Shown here: piece after piece, positions 1 to 11,329 of the stretch
Layout: every line of letters starts with the position of its first letter
Numbering within the stretch: position 1 is the stretch's first letter
Assembly: GCA_964007475.1 (NCBI GenBank)
Contig: OZ023273.1
Span: 84,889,712 to 84,953,711 of the forward strand
From: Hybos culiciformis
Taxonomy: Eukaryota > Arthropoda > Insecta > Diptera > Hybotidae
Reading direction: 5' to 3'
Length of the DNA: 64,000 bases
Program-made: the position numbers and the translations under genes
The notes under the pieces: model-generated
Told to the model about the DNA's origin: nothing
Databases searched by the model: none
The model's input: the letters and a program-made list of their open reading frames with translations, nothing else

Positions 1-41
1 GTACCAATTTTTGTTAGTTAGCATCTTTTATTTATAAAATT

Positions 42-92
42 CAAAGTCAGAAATACTATCAAAGTCAGAAATACATTCAAAGTCAGAAATAC
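42..92. repeat. Short tandem repeat, 15-bp core in three copies
   Basis: The 15-mer CAAAGTCAGAAATAC occurs three times with an 18-bp period (42-56, 60-74, 78-92). It adjoins the MITE at 131-318. No coding potential is seen. Confidence 0.85.
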
Positions 93-130
93 AAATCTGC
101 AGTTGCTTCGGCAAGTAAATGAAATGAATA

Positions 131-318
131 CACCTAATTCTGTTTTTACACGGACTTTTTTTACACGGGTTTGATTTAACACGGTCTAGAAAAGAAGCCT
201 TTTCAAAGAAATTTTAAGGAAAAATATTTTTTTTAACCGTAATTGTTTAGAATTTTCATGTCTTTTTTTACACGGTTTTTTATGGAACGTATCTACCGTG
301 TAAAAACAGAATTAGGTG
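131..318. mobile_element. 188-bp MITE with TA target duplication
   Basis: The ends are inverted: CACCTAATTCTGTTTTTACA on the left and its reverse complement on the right. TA flanks both sides (129-130, 319-320). The TA duplication suggests a Tc1/mariner-like non-autonomous element. The interior repeats the word TTTACACGG. The element is too short to code for anything. Confidence 0.85.
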
Positions 319-1107
319 TATTTATATTTTTTGTTCCTAATTTGAGTTATTAATTTTAAGATATTATTTAATTACGTACTTGACCTTGTTACCATTATTA
401 CGGTCCTTTTTTTTTATATTTATATTAAATAAAATATTGTTTTAATAAATTTTATTAATTTTGTAAAAAAAATTTTTTTGTCCCGATTTGTAGTGGGGAA
501 AATCTGGTAACCCTACTTAAACTATGTAGGTAGGTATTTATAATTAAAAAAAAATTAAAGGTAGATATTTTTGTTATTTTATTAGAAATTTAAAATTATA
601 TTTTTAAGGTGACTATAACTAGCTAACACCATTTCGAAACTTTTTGAAAACATTTTTTTTGATAAAATTAGTTTTCACTGTAAGCAATTTATCTCTGCTG
701 ATAGATAAGCAACATGGCTTTGTGAGTGGTTGGTCGATTGTGACCAATCTTATAACCGGTTAGTGCCGGTTAGGATAACAATTATTTAGTTGGAAAAACA
801 AATTGAAATAAAAAATTCTGGCAATGCTGATTGAAGATTTTTGCAATATTTCATTCCCATTTCGTTTTCAGACTTGATAAATAAAAATATATCTTTAACT
901 TGAAATTGTAAAAATAAATTTATTATCAATTTAATTATTAATAATAATTATATAAATAAAAATTATTATAATAGGAGAAAACAAAAAAAAAAAAATTTCA
1001 TAAATTTAATTAGTAGGTAACGTAGGTATAAAATATCTAAGTAGGTAAACCGGCGTATTATAGTATCGGTATCCCTGAGAAAACCAATAAAAATCTATTT
1101 CTTTTTT

Positions 1108-1818
1108 GGGAGCGTCTACAGTTACGGCAAACGTAACTCTTTTTTTTTTTGAGAGTTACGGCAACCGTAATCCTGTTCAAAATTGACTAAAGTTATGGCA
1201 AACGTAACTCTTTTTTTATTTTTAGAGTTACGGCAACCGTAATCCTGTTGAAAATTGACTAAAGTTACGGCAAACGTAACTCTTTTTTTATTTTTTGAGT
1301 TACGGCAACCGTAATCCTGTTGAAAATTGTTTAAAGTTACGGCAAACGTAACTCTTTTTTTTTTTTTGAGAGTTACGGCAACCGTAATCCTGTAGAAAAT
1401 TGTCTAAAGTTACGGCGGACGTAACTTTTTTTTTTTTTTTAGTGATTACGGCAAATTTTTTTTTGAGCATTATGACTTTTTTTTTAAATAAAAAGTTGTT
1501 ATGCTGAATGGGGGACGGCCGCCGCCTCCCCCAAACCCCCTAGGGCTTCTTTTTTTTTTTTTTTTATTTTGCCTTGGCGCTTCGCGCTTTTAATTTTTTT
1601 TTTTGTATTTTTGTATAACTATGTAAGGTTTTACTATTCTTGCATTTTTTGTATGACGATGTAAGGTTTTTACTTGTCAATAACTTTCACATGTACACAT
1701 AATTTATATTTTCTATTTTGTACACGTTTATAATTTTAATACTGTAGCCGAGAGGTAGAGTGGTAGAATGAAATGCTAAAGAACGAGGTTCGAATCCCGA
1801 AGAAAGGGTTAAGACAAA

Positions 1819-1849
<31 letters not shown>

Positions 1850-2073
1850 AAATAAAAAAAAAATAAAATTAAATAAATTTTTTTTTTTTTTCGAAAAAAA
1901 AAAAAAAAAATTGCCGTAACTTTAAGCATTACCTAAAAGTTACGGTTGCCGTAACTTTAAAAAAAAAAAATAAGTTACGTTAACCGTAACTGTTAAAAAA
2001 AAAAATAAGTTACGTTAACCGTAACTGTTAAAAAAAAAACTAAGTTACGGTTGCCGTAACTGTAGCCACTCCC
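1108..2073. mobile_element. 966-bp TIR element made of an AGTTACGG/CCGTAACT keyword array
   Basis: The left end GGGAGCGTCTACAGTTACGG matches the inverted right end (GGGAGTGGCTACAGTTACGG). Nine identical bases, TTCTTTTTT, flank it (1099-1107 and 2074-2082), although this is low-complexity sequence. The left arm holds about ten alternating AGTTACGGCAAACGTAACT-type words, and the right arm holds the same words inverted. The centre (about 1510-1590) is GC-rich (GGGGGACGGCCGCCGCCTCC, then a run of Cs) and is followed by a tRNA-like module. No transposase is present. An 8-9 bp duplication would fit hAT or Mutator-like mobilisation; the family is not assigned. Confidence 0.8.
1743..1806 (+). repeat. 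tRNA-like module with A-box and B-box
   Basis: TAGCCGAGAGGTAGAGTGG resembles an internal polymerase III A-box, and GAGGTTCGAATCCCG, about 30 bp further on, is a good B-box. A long A-rich tract follows (1815-1910). The acceptor stem does not pair well, so this looks like a tRNA-derived SINE head rather than a working tRNA gene. It sits in the middle of the TIR element at 1108-2073. Confidence 0.55.
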
Positions 2074-2394
2074 TTCTTTTTTATATTAAGTGGCGCCGAG
2101 GTAGGAAGGTCGATAGTAGTTACTTTACCTTACTATATTAAATCTGAATATAAAAGCAGTTAAAATCTTTCGAAATTAAAATGTTTTCCGAATAAAAAGG
2201 TCACGGATAGGGATTTATTCGTGTTGGTAGTTTTACCGGAAAAAACTAAATACACCTAGGTTAGGTAGGTATTCACGACAAATAATTTAGGTACTTTCTT
2301 TGTTATAAACTTTTAGTTTGTGGTTACCTACCTATTATGTTCAAAATCCTTCATCAACTCATTGACGACAATAAATCAAAGTTTACTTACTAAC

Positions 2395-2692
2395 TAGGTT
2401 CTTCTTCAATGGCGCTACATCCCATTTCGGGCCTTGGTCTCCTCACTTGAGGTTTCGTGACTCAAAATGTTGAGCAGTAGAGCCGTGTCAGGACTTTGCC
2501 CACCTTCATGTAGAAGGACCTCAGCACTTGCAGTTTCTGGTAGTTCAGTTAATGGTTATTAAAAGAACCTGTGCCCAGTGGCCACCACAAGGAGATAGAA
2601 CAAGCACTTCGTCAAGAACAATTGCGTCATTGGGTCAGCGACCAGTCAATGATTTCCTTGTTTGTACTAACGCAGACCACCACTAGGTTAGG
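2395..2692. repeat. Probable dispersed repeat, higher GC than surroundings
   Basis: This stretch is clearly less AT-rich than its neighbours and has no open reading frame. On the minus strand it ends in GGGATGTAGCGCCATTGAAG followed by GAA repeats, the kind of 3' end seen in insect retroposons. This is compositional and motif evidence only. It could also be old unique sequence. Confidence 0.3.
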
Positions 2693-3107
2693 TAGACATT
2701 AATGCATTCACTAAAATATCTAAGACTTCTATCTAAGTTAAAATAATCTATATCTAAGTTACCTAGTATATTGGTTTTTGAGAAAACTTGAATTAAAGAA
2801 ATCATAATAAAGGTATTTGATTGTAAAAATCTAAAAGATAGAAGAATGTTTTAATTTATTAGGTAGGTAGGTAAGTATAGGTTTTTATATCAATCTAAAA
2901 ATTCAGAAATGATATTAAGATCAATCACCTTGGCTAGAACTTCTTTTTTATTTATTTATTTTTTTTTTTCTTTCATTTAGGGAACAAAATAATGAAAGAT
3001 TCTGAGATTCTGAACTTTTCTAACATTATTGACAACGATATTTCAACTATAAATTGAAACAGAAACTGATTTCGAAATTAACAATCCAAACGATAATTTT
3101 TTTGAAG

Positions 3108-6100
3108 ATGAATTTCTTTGAAATTAAAAAGAAGAAATCTATGGAAAATAAAGTTAATGAGGTAAAGAAAAATTTCCACTATTTCTAAATCAAATATTTC
3201 AATTATTTTAATTTTAAGAAACACTATTTTTTTTTTTATTTATTTTTAGCTCACTTATGATATTCCATTTGAAACTGAAATATTAAAAGGATTCGAAGAT
3301 TTTTTAAAACTGTTGAGGGTATTTCGAGTTTGCACCAGTGCCAATCATTACAATCATCTTATAACTAATATAAAAGATTTATTTGATTTAGTAATGAAAT
3401 CATTTCAAAATATTGAAAAGCAATTTGGAATTAAACTGAAAACAATTAAATACCAAAAAAGTATAGCCAATGATGCTAGAAAAGAATTAACCAAATCTCA
3501 ATTGCAATTGAATATATTTTTTGAATTTCTTGAATTTTTGAAAAATGACAAAAAACTTTTAAACCATAAAATTGAAAAATATTTAAAGGTATTTTTAAGC
3601 TTGAATTCAGTTTTTTTTTTCGGTTATATCCTTATTATCAAAATTCTTACTTTTATTTTTGCCTTATTTACAAAATCTTTAATTACAAATTGTTTAATTT
3701 CAAAATCTTGTTTTCAAAATCTTTAAATGCATAATCTTTAAGTAATGATAATTTTCGAAAATTTTAAAATATGTAGTGAAACATTAATAGCTTAATAAAT
3801 TTGTTTAATAATTACATAAAAATAGTTGTTACAATTAAAAAATATACGCAAGAACTTTGTTTAAAAGTAAATTTCTTTTTTAAAATTTTGTTATTAAAAT
3901 ATTTTGTATTTAAGGATTAGAAAGATGTTGTCAAAAAGATTATGTAACTAATGAAATCGTGACCAACCGCTTTTTTACCATACGTTTTTTTCCATCTTTA
4001 ATGATTAACTATTTTAATTGTAGGAAAACAATATATTAAAAATAAAAAAATCAAGGTTAGACAATAACTTCGATAATGATAAAAGTCTCGAAACAGAAGC
4101 TCAATTGGAGCATACTACAATACTTAATGATAATTTATCGAGGACAGTTTTAATTTCTAATGAAAATGAAAATGATATTATTGAAGAAACAATCAATGCT
4201 AATTCAGATACACAAAACTCTTTTACAAGTTTAAATTTACAGAATGATAATAACGTAGGCTTAGTAGATTCTGAAAGTGAAAGTGAAGGCAATGAATTTT
4301 TTGAGGAAATAACTTTAAAACCAGAAATTTCCAAATTTAAAAATAATTATACTAAATTGAGTTCCGGAGAGTTGCAGTGTAATTTTTGCGATAAAAAATT
4401 ACCAACTTATTCAGGATTTCTTCGACATTGTATTTTTCATGAAGAGCAAACTCAACTTTGTGAGTATTGTGGAAAATATTTTAATACTCATCGTAAATGT
4501 ATGACTCATTTGTCTGTTTGCAAAAGAAAAAAGGATATGGATGATAATACAACTGCATCTGAAAAAAAGCGGAAAGTCAGAAATTGTGATACATCAACGA
4601 TTCCTTGTCCGTTAAATAAATGTGCAAAACGTTTTTTGACAAAAAATTTCCGTTATTATGAACATCGTGATTTCCACAAAAAAATCAAACCGTAAGTCCT
4701 AAAACTTTTTTCTAGTATAATCCTTCAGTAGAAAACCATTGTTAGTAAAGTGAAAGTATTGAAAATAAGGTAAAGTAAAAAAAAAAAACCGAATGAGCTG
4801 ATAAGCATAAACAAATAAGGCTTATCATGAAGAAAGTTGAGCTTCTATTATTTAGATTCATTCGTACAAATAAACTAAATTATATTTTATTGTGGAATCT
4901 ATGGATTCCTTTAATAACCGTTGATAGAATTGTTCATAATATTGAAAAATGTTTTAAAAATTATAAAATACTTTTATTCCCTTTTTCTTATTTCTTTTAT
5001 TATATTCTATTTTTTTTTTTATTTATAAAATTGATCTTAAACTTATGCCGACTAGTTTTGAAGTCTTACCTCATCATAGCTGTAGCTATAGGTAAAGTAG
5101 ACCTCGAAATTAGTCGGCATTAAATTAAGATTGTAGTTTTAGCCCTGTAGGTGAGTTAAAACCTCGCCATAAATTTAAGATCGGAAAAATTAATAATTGC
5201 TAGAAAAATAAGAATTTAAAAGTGTGATATAGTTATTATAGTCTGTTACCAAATTGTGAACAATTTATTCAGAAATTCTGCCAGGCTCATAGGAAATTTA
5301 TTTTATACTTTTTAGTGCGCAAGAAAATAGTTGTTTTTTATAAAATGTATTTTTTATGATGTAAAAATTTTTTCCTTAATTTTATTGAATAAAACTTATT
5401 GCATATTTTATTTTTTTCTAGATATTCTTGCAACACATGTTGTAGAACATTTTCGTATGCCTACAATTTGTTTGCACACCTAGAAGCAAAGTCAAAGTGT
5501 TCTTTGAAGAAATGCTCATTGCCTGAATATGCACCAAAAGTGGCTAATTTGAAAGAATACAACGAATTGGTAGCCATTGACTACATATGCGCCTATACTT
5601 GCGAAATTTGTGACCGAAAATGTGAAACTGAATTCAAATTACTTGAGCACACTATGTCTCATACAAATGATAAGCCCTATTCATGTTCATGTGGAGCAAC
5701 TTATAAGAATTTTAGTAATTTGAGAACCCATACAACAGCAACTAATTGTGATATAAAGAAATGTCAGTTCCCGCAGTATTTTAAAGGAACTCGGCTCGGC
5801 GAAAAATCAAAAATGACGAAAAAACAAAAACTAATGGAATTTTCAGAAGAAAAAAGCTCGAAAAAAAGAAAAGCACAATACATTTGTCTAAAATGTAATA
5901 TAGATTTTAAAACTTATGCAAAACTTAAATGTCACATTCAAAGTAATCATTTAGAAAAAAACTTTGAATGTTCTGAATGTAATCGCAAATATTCAACTCA
6001 AGTACTATTAAATGCTCATGTCAGAAGATATCATTTGGGATCGTATTACTGTAATTATGAATTATGTGATACGAAAAAAATGACGTACGCGAAATTTCGA

Positions 6101-6508
6101 TATCATGAAAAAAATTATCATTATCAAAATAGTTTAGGATTATTCGAATGTCGTGTTTGTAAAATGAATTTCGAAAAGAATGAAGAATCTATAAAGCACA
6201 TTAAAGAAACGGGTCATTCAGGGGGCATTATAAATGTAAATTGTTTAATTTGCAATAAAAGATTTGAGTACCTTGAATATTTGAAGCATTTAGAAGCTGA
6301 AGATCATAAAAATTTAGAATTGAGTTGGAGACAAAAATTTTCTATCAAAAATTTTGAATGCTTCTATAATTGTGAAGAGAATTTTCAAAATTTAGGAAGT
6401 TTTTTAAAACATTTGGAGGCCAAACATAAAAATTCAAGATTTGAAGCAAGTCAGAGGCAACTAGAAAGGTTAAATTTAGGGATTGCAAATTTACCGAAAA
6501 TCTGATTT
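3108..6508 (+). CDS. C2H2 zinc-finger protein, four exons, about 714 residues
   Basis: Exons 3108-3161, 3250-3588, 4024-4691 and 5422-6505 (stop follows) join in one open frame through GTAAAG..TTTTTAG, GTATTT..TTGTAG and GTAAGT..TTTTCTAG introns. The start is the ATG at 3108; an exon further 5' is possible. Exons 1-2 encode a Lys/Asp-rich region with no recognised domain (about 130 residues). Exon 3 has an acidic Ser-rich stretch, then three Cys/His fingers. Exon 4 has about nine more, including CSECNRKYSTQ..H..H and CLICNKRFEYL..H..H. Several are C2HC or have unusual spacing, and TGEKP-type linkers are mostly absent. It is probably a nuclear DNA- or RNA-binding protein, but the target is unknown. 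No stop or frameshift was found, so this is the one host gene in the window that appears intact. Intron 3 holds a small inverted repeat (about 5031-5133). Confidence 0.85.
5031..5133. mobile_element. Small inverted-repeat (MITE-like) insertion in a zinc-finger gene intron
   Basis: ATCTTAAACTTATGCCGACTA at the left is mirrored by TAGTCGGCATTAAATTAAGAT at the right, with some mismatches. The centre contains a second short dyad, ATAGCTGTAGCTAT. It lies wholly within intron 3. No clear target duplication was established. Confidence 0.5.
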
Positions 6509-6829
6509 AATTTTTTTTAAATGCAATAAAACTATGTAGTAAAATTTCTAGGTTTCTGTCGAACCTACTTTCAAACCATGAAAAAAAAATATATATTTTA
6601 TATGGCAAACCAAGTACCAAACAGAGAACGAACTTATTTTTTTCTGCAAAACATGGAATTCAATGTTTGTAACCTGAAGTGTAGCGAAGCTTTTAAATTC
6701 TTGATAAAAGTATTCATAATTTTTAGTATTTATGTTTCTGCAATAGCAAGTTATTATTTAATGTTTTATTAAAAAGATAAAAGTTATTAATATGTAAATC
6801 AGATTTTATGTATGCAGACTGGTATTTTT

Positions 6830-7650
6830 CTCTGAACAACTGGTAAAAAATAATCCAGTTGCACAATTGACCAGTTGTACAATTTACCAGTTGTACAGAC
6901 AAATTTACCATTTGTACAATTCAGTTATCACCACTTGTACATTTTAGACCAGTTGTACAATCCTTTTTTTTTCAAATTAACCACTTGTACAATGTTTGAC
7001 CAGATGTACAATATTTATTTTTATAAAATTAACCACTTGTACAATTTTTAACCAGTTGTAGAATTTATCTTTTATCAAATTAACCACTTGTACAATTTTT
7101 AACCAGTTGTACAATCTCTAACCGTGAAAAACTAAGCAAAATGTATGTAAAAGCTGTTGTGCATAATGGGTGACCGTGCCCTAGCGGGGGATGGAAATAA
7201 GGCCGCTAGGATTTTTTGTTGCGGTCTTATTTCCCGCCGCCCTTCTGCCCCCTGCCCTGTGTGCTCACCTCACAAGATTTTTTATTGAGGTCTTATTTCA
7301 TTTTAAAACATGAAATTAGACCTCCACGCGGCCTTATTTCACTGCGCCGCCCTAGCGCCTTTTCCAAAAATTGTACAAGTGGTAAATTACAAAAAAAAAA
7401 AGATTGTACAAGTGGTTAATTCGAAAAAATCGAGATTGTACAACTGGTCTAAAATGTACAACTGGATTGTACAACTGGCACTAGTCTGTACAAGTGGTCA
7501 ATTGTACAAGTGGAATCTTTTTACCACTTGTACAATCCAAACAACCAGATGTACAATTAAATTTTAAATTGTACAAGTGGTATTTTGGATTGTACAACTG
7601 GTACAAAAAAATTGTACAACTGGTAATTGTACAACTGACATGCATCCGAA
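6830..7650. mobile_element. Keyword-array element: ACCA(C/G)TTGTACAA and inverse around a GC-rich core
   Basis: From about 6836 to 7130 the words ACCAGTTGTACAA and ACCACTTGTACAA recur about every 20-40 bp. From about 7370 to 7640 the same words recur in inverse orientation (TTGTACAAGTGGT, TTGTACAACTGGT). The core (7165-7360) is GC-rich and contains its own inverted words (CTAGCGGGGG..CCGCTAG, GGTCTTATTTC..GAAATAAG). There is no convincing ORF. A target duplication could not be fixed, so the ends are approximate. Confidence 0.65.
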
Positions 7651-8109
7651 AATTTTAGTAAACATTTTTCTGTGCACCTTAGGAACTATTTCCCCCGAAA
7701 CAAAGTATTTTAAAATAGTAGTAATAGTAAAAGTAGCCAAAAATAATGTACATACAGATATTTTGATAATGAATATTAAGTTTTAGATTTTGGTTTAAAA
7801 TTCTATGTCTCAAATTAATAAATCAACTGCCTTATTCTTATAATAAAATTGTTTTATTGAAATTTTTGAAATAACAGATTTATAATAAGAATTTGTGTTA
7901 AATGTTAACAGCAACCATTCCAGCGAACCGTTCTCTAAATTATTTATCCGACTGTGATTATCAAAAATTAAAATAATTTCGAACAATTGGAATTTGGAAC
8001 ACAAATATATAATTTTTTTAAGGAATTTAAATGTTTTGAACCATATTACCTTTACTTTAAATTGAAGTCAAAAAAATAAATGGTCTTAACCAGAGACCGA
8101 ATGAAATAC

Positions 8110-8525
8110 TTAATTTTTTCAATTACTCTGAAAATAACTCTTAAAAAAAGTTTTACTTCTTAGTCAAAAAATAATACTTTTTTTTTTAAGTTTTATTTTT
8201 TACTCAAAAAAAGAACACTTATTTTTTAATTATTATTATTTAATAATTTTCCAAATACTCTTTTAAAAAACTTTTAAGTACTCTTTTCCAAAGTAAAAAA
8301 TAAAAATCTTTTTATTAAATTTTATTTTTTGAATTTTGTCCAAAAAATAAGAAATTTTCTGCTTATTGAGTATTTAAATAAAATTAAAAAAAAAAAGATT
8401 ATTTCAAAAAAAAATTTAAAATTATACTCAACTAAAGAGTATTTGAAAATATTAAAAAAATAAAACTTGAGTAATAAGTATTTCAAATTTTTCAAATACT
8501 CTTCACTCAAAAATTAAGTATTAAT
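8110..8525. repeat. AT-rich keyword array (AAATACTCTT / AAGAGTATTT / ACTCAAAAA)
   Basis: Variants of AAATACTCTT and ACTCAAAAA occur repeatedly, mainly as AGTACTCTT on the left side and GAGTATTT on the right. The layout resembles the other keyword arrays here but is more decayed. Terminal repeats and flanking duplications were not found. Confidence 0.45.
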
Positions 8526-8807
8526 TTCAGTCTTATCTCGTACCTCAACGAATAAAGATATTGTTGGTTTTAATTCCGTTTTTTATATTTAATTGTTTTT
8601 TTTTTCTCTCTCAAAAACACACGTTTTTGAGTCTTTATTTAGTACAAAGTACAATAATACTAATAATTATTCTGAATAGAAAAAAATTTCAATAGAAAAA
8701 AAATAAAAAATAAAAATACTTTGCGTAACATAAATTAATTAGTTATTACATCTAAAAAATATCAAAAAACCGCATTGGACTAAGTTAGGAAGTATATTAG
8801 GTATAGG

Positions 8808-9214
8808 ATGGCTTTTCAATCTTTTCCTTCTCTGCAATACAAAAAAAAAAACAAAAAACAATTTGCACTATCTAATAGCAAAAAAGACCGCCCAAAATAT
8901 GTAATAATAAAAAACAAAGACCCTAATACTCCCATCAAAAATCTTAATATTTTTCTAATTACCAAAGCTATAAAAGGAATTACGGAAATTTTTTTAGATA
9001 TATCGTACACCAGGAATGGGGACTTACTTATATTAGCAAAAAATGAACAGCAAGCTGCTAAATTTGTGAAAACAAAAACACTTGCCGGTATATGTGAGGT
9101 TGAAGCTTTGTTACATCCTACTCTGAACTCATGCAAAGGAGTTGTTTTCGCTCCAATAATAACCAGCTTAAATGAAAACGAAATTACTGAGGGATTAAAA
9201 GATCAAGGCGTAAT
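8808..9214 (+). pseudogene. Non-LTR retrotransposon ORF1 (nucleic-acid-binding) fragment
   Basis: The reading frame from the ATG at 8808 begins with a basic Lys-rich stretch. It continues into a region typical of jockey/RTE-like ORF1 proteins, with ISYTRNGDLLILAKNEQQAA, then AAKFVKTKTLAGI, LHPTLNSCKGVVFAP and LKDQGVI. That series (conserved beta strand, then SKGVI-type, then ELKDQGV-type) marks the gag-like ORF1 of insect LINEs. The similarity stops at about 9214, where a CTCGGACTCG repeat begins; the zinc knuckles and the reverse transcriptase are missing. It is a truncated, presumably dead copy. Confidence 0.7.
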
Positions 9215-9215
9215 T

Positions 9216-9312
9216 AGGGTTTCGGGACTCGATTCGACTCGGACTCGACAAGGATTTGGGAAGTAACTCGGACTCGGTACTCGACCTTGATACTCCCGAG
9301 TCCCGAGTCCAA
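9216..9312. repeat. CTCGGACTCG / CGAGTCCCGAGTCC short repeat
   Basis: GGACTCGATTCGACTCGGACTCGAC is followed by GGACTCGGTACTCGACC and then by CCCGAGTCCCGAGTCC, the same word in inverse orientation. This makes a miniature inverted array that abuts and truncates the LINE ORF1 fragment. Confidence 0.6.
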
Positions 9313-9870
9313 GTTTCTAAAATATTTTTTGCAAAATTGTCACAAAGAACGATCAAAACTTGATATAATTTTGAAAATAGAGAAACAAAAATTTTTGCTT
9401 TTTAAAAATTCTGGAAAACTAACAAGTGATATTAATGTATATACAACCCACTTTCCTCTTTAAAATAAAATTCAAACGAAAGAACTTTTGCAATAAATGG
9501 TGGTTTTTGTACTAAAATCAGATCGAGACTTGCTAAAAAATCTATATATCTTTAGTATTTATGAAACATTTCAACAATTATCTACATTAATTAATAAAAT
9601 AATTAATAAAGTAAAATCTAACTGTCCAAATAATAAATCTACTAGGTATTATTTGATTTTGAAGTTAATTTTTAATTGTAGTACATTTTGTTTTAATTTA
9701 TTTTTATTTTAATATATTGGATATCAATAACAATTCTCATTGCTCTTTGTAAAAAAAATAAATTACTAAAACTACTACTAACTATTACTAAAACTAGAAT
9801 TATTTATTATATAACAAGAGTTTTACCTGAGATTTTTGGTTCTTGGCGTTGTGGTTCTAGGCGTTGTAAT

Positions 9871-10648
9871 CATAGGCGCCCGCAGGATTTTTTCTAGGGG
9901 GGGGCAAGAAATTTTTTTTAAAAAGCTTATAAATATGTTTTTCTTCAACGATGAAAATAAAAAAAATGTGTTGAGAATTAAGTTACATGTATCTTATATG
10001 AATCTTTTCTTTTTAAAAGTAAAAAATAACAAACATAAATTAACATTTTTAATAAACGAATTCACTTGCTGGATTAGATAATAAAAAACAAATAAAAAAT
10101 AAATAATATATAATACATATATAAAGAAAAAAAAACCAGATACCTTCCGTCTTCCGAATCGTTTCAAAACTTTCAGTAACTCGCCAATTAGAAGAAAAAC
10201 AAAACCAACGAAGATATTTTAGACGTAGTTCATGCACGTATGCGACATAAAAAAGACACATTATATGAAACTTTATGAGGCGTATTATACTCAAACACGT
10301 AAATTGAACTTCTCCGGCGTAAAAGTTAAAAAAATAATCTTTTATATTTATACACCATAGATATTTCTACACCATAAATATTAAGAAATGCAATTGCTTT
10401 ATTTTTTTGTAACTGAACAGTTATTTTTTTATTGTAACTGAACGATGATTTTCTTCTTATAAAAAAGTTATTGTGCGAGATAATAAGTTTTTTTTTTGTT
10501 TGAAAAATGACAAACATTCTAATATTATTTAAATTAAAATCGGGTTTCTAATTTGTACGAGTTTAGTGTTTAGGTCTCATCGCTGATTAAGTTTTATTTT
10601 CTTCATCAAAGCCAGGGGGGGGGCAAAGCCCCCCTCCGAGTGCCTATG
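9871..10648. mobile_element. 778-bp TIR element with GC-rich ends
   Basis: The left end CATAGGCGCCCGCAGG matches the inverted right end CATAGGCACTCGGAGG, and G-runs (GGGGGGGGCAAG, CAGGGGGGGGGCAAAGC) lie just inside each. If the element proper starts at GGC, the flanking dinucleotide is TA. The AT-rich interior has no recognisable protein. Confidence 0.6.
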
Positions 10649-10874
10649 GAGTATATACATCATTATAAAATACAAGATGGAAAAATAATCAGTTTTTCTA
10701 TTGGGTAGAACTTAGAAATATAAATCATTATAAAATATAAGAAAGAAACATAATCAGTTTTTCTATTGAGTAGAACTTAGAAATATACATCATTATAAAA
10801 TATAGTAAAGTTTTTCTACTTATTATAAAAATTTATATTTATAAATTATTATTATTATGCTTCTTCGACAATAA

Positions 10875-11309
10875 TTAACCTTTGCATTTTGTTGTGACCC
10901 CTTCAATAATTAACCCTTGCATTTTGTTGTTAACCCCTTCATTTTGTTTTGGTAATTTCTGCCTTCTTCTGCGTTGAATTTGTTTCTTCCGTTTTTGTTC
11001 TTTTATTTTTTTTAATTCTTTCCTCATCCGCTCGTAATCTTTAAATATAAAATTTGGACCGTAACGATATCGTTCTGGACTTCTATTATTACGTCTGTTA
11101 TTATAACGATATCGTTCCGGACTATAACGATATCGTTCTGGACTTCTATTATTATATCGTTCCGAACGTCTGTTATTATAACGATATCGTTCCGAACATC
11201 TATTATTATAACGACATCGTTCCGGACTATAGTTATCGCCATCCCTATAATGATGACGTTTGTGATATCGTTCCCTATAGTAATATCGTTTCGTACTATA
11301 ATCGCTCAT
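10875..11309 (-). CDS. Hypothetical repetitive Arg/Tyr/Ser-rich protein, 144 residues
   Basis: The ATG-started frame has an N-terminus rich in Tyr, Arg and His (MSDYSTKRYYYRERYHKRHH), then degenerate repeats of the type SPERYRYNNR (about residues 28-85), a charged helix-prone segment (MRKELKKIKEQKRKKQIQ) and a tail containing a further short repeat. RS/RY-rich composition is seen in RNA-binding and splicing-related proteins, but no RRM or other fold is visible. The underlying DNA is a tandem repeat of the palindromic word ACGATATCGT, so both strands stay open and the frame could be a by-product of repeat expansion. Codon evidence alone does not settle this. Confidence 0.4.
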   Translation of the reverse strand: MSDYSTKRYYYRERYHKRHHYRDGDNYSPERCRYNNRCSERYRYNNRRSERYNNRSPERYRYSPERYRYNNRRNNRSPERYRYGPNFIFKDYERMRKELKKIKEQKRKKQIQRRRRQKLPKQNEGVNNKMQGLIIEGVTTKCKG

Positions 11310-11329
11310 TTTCTGTAAATATAAAAAGT

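Noticed and set aside
1743..1806. Genuine tRNA genes at 1743, 13090 and 47594-49743
   Set aside because: A- and B-boxes are good but the acceptor stems do not pair. The copies are repetitive and followed by A/T tracts, as in tRNA-derived SINEs.
1687..1929. Phe/Leu-rich ORF on the minus strand
   Set aside because: It is translated poly(A)/poly(T) sequence inside the keyword element.
6830..7650. CRISPR-like array
   Set aside because: Repeat spacing is irregular, repeats invert between halves, and the context is a eukaryotic transposon.
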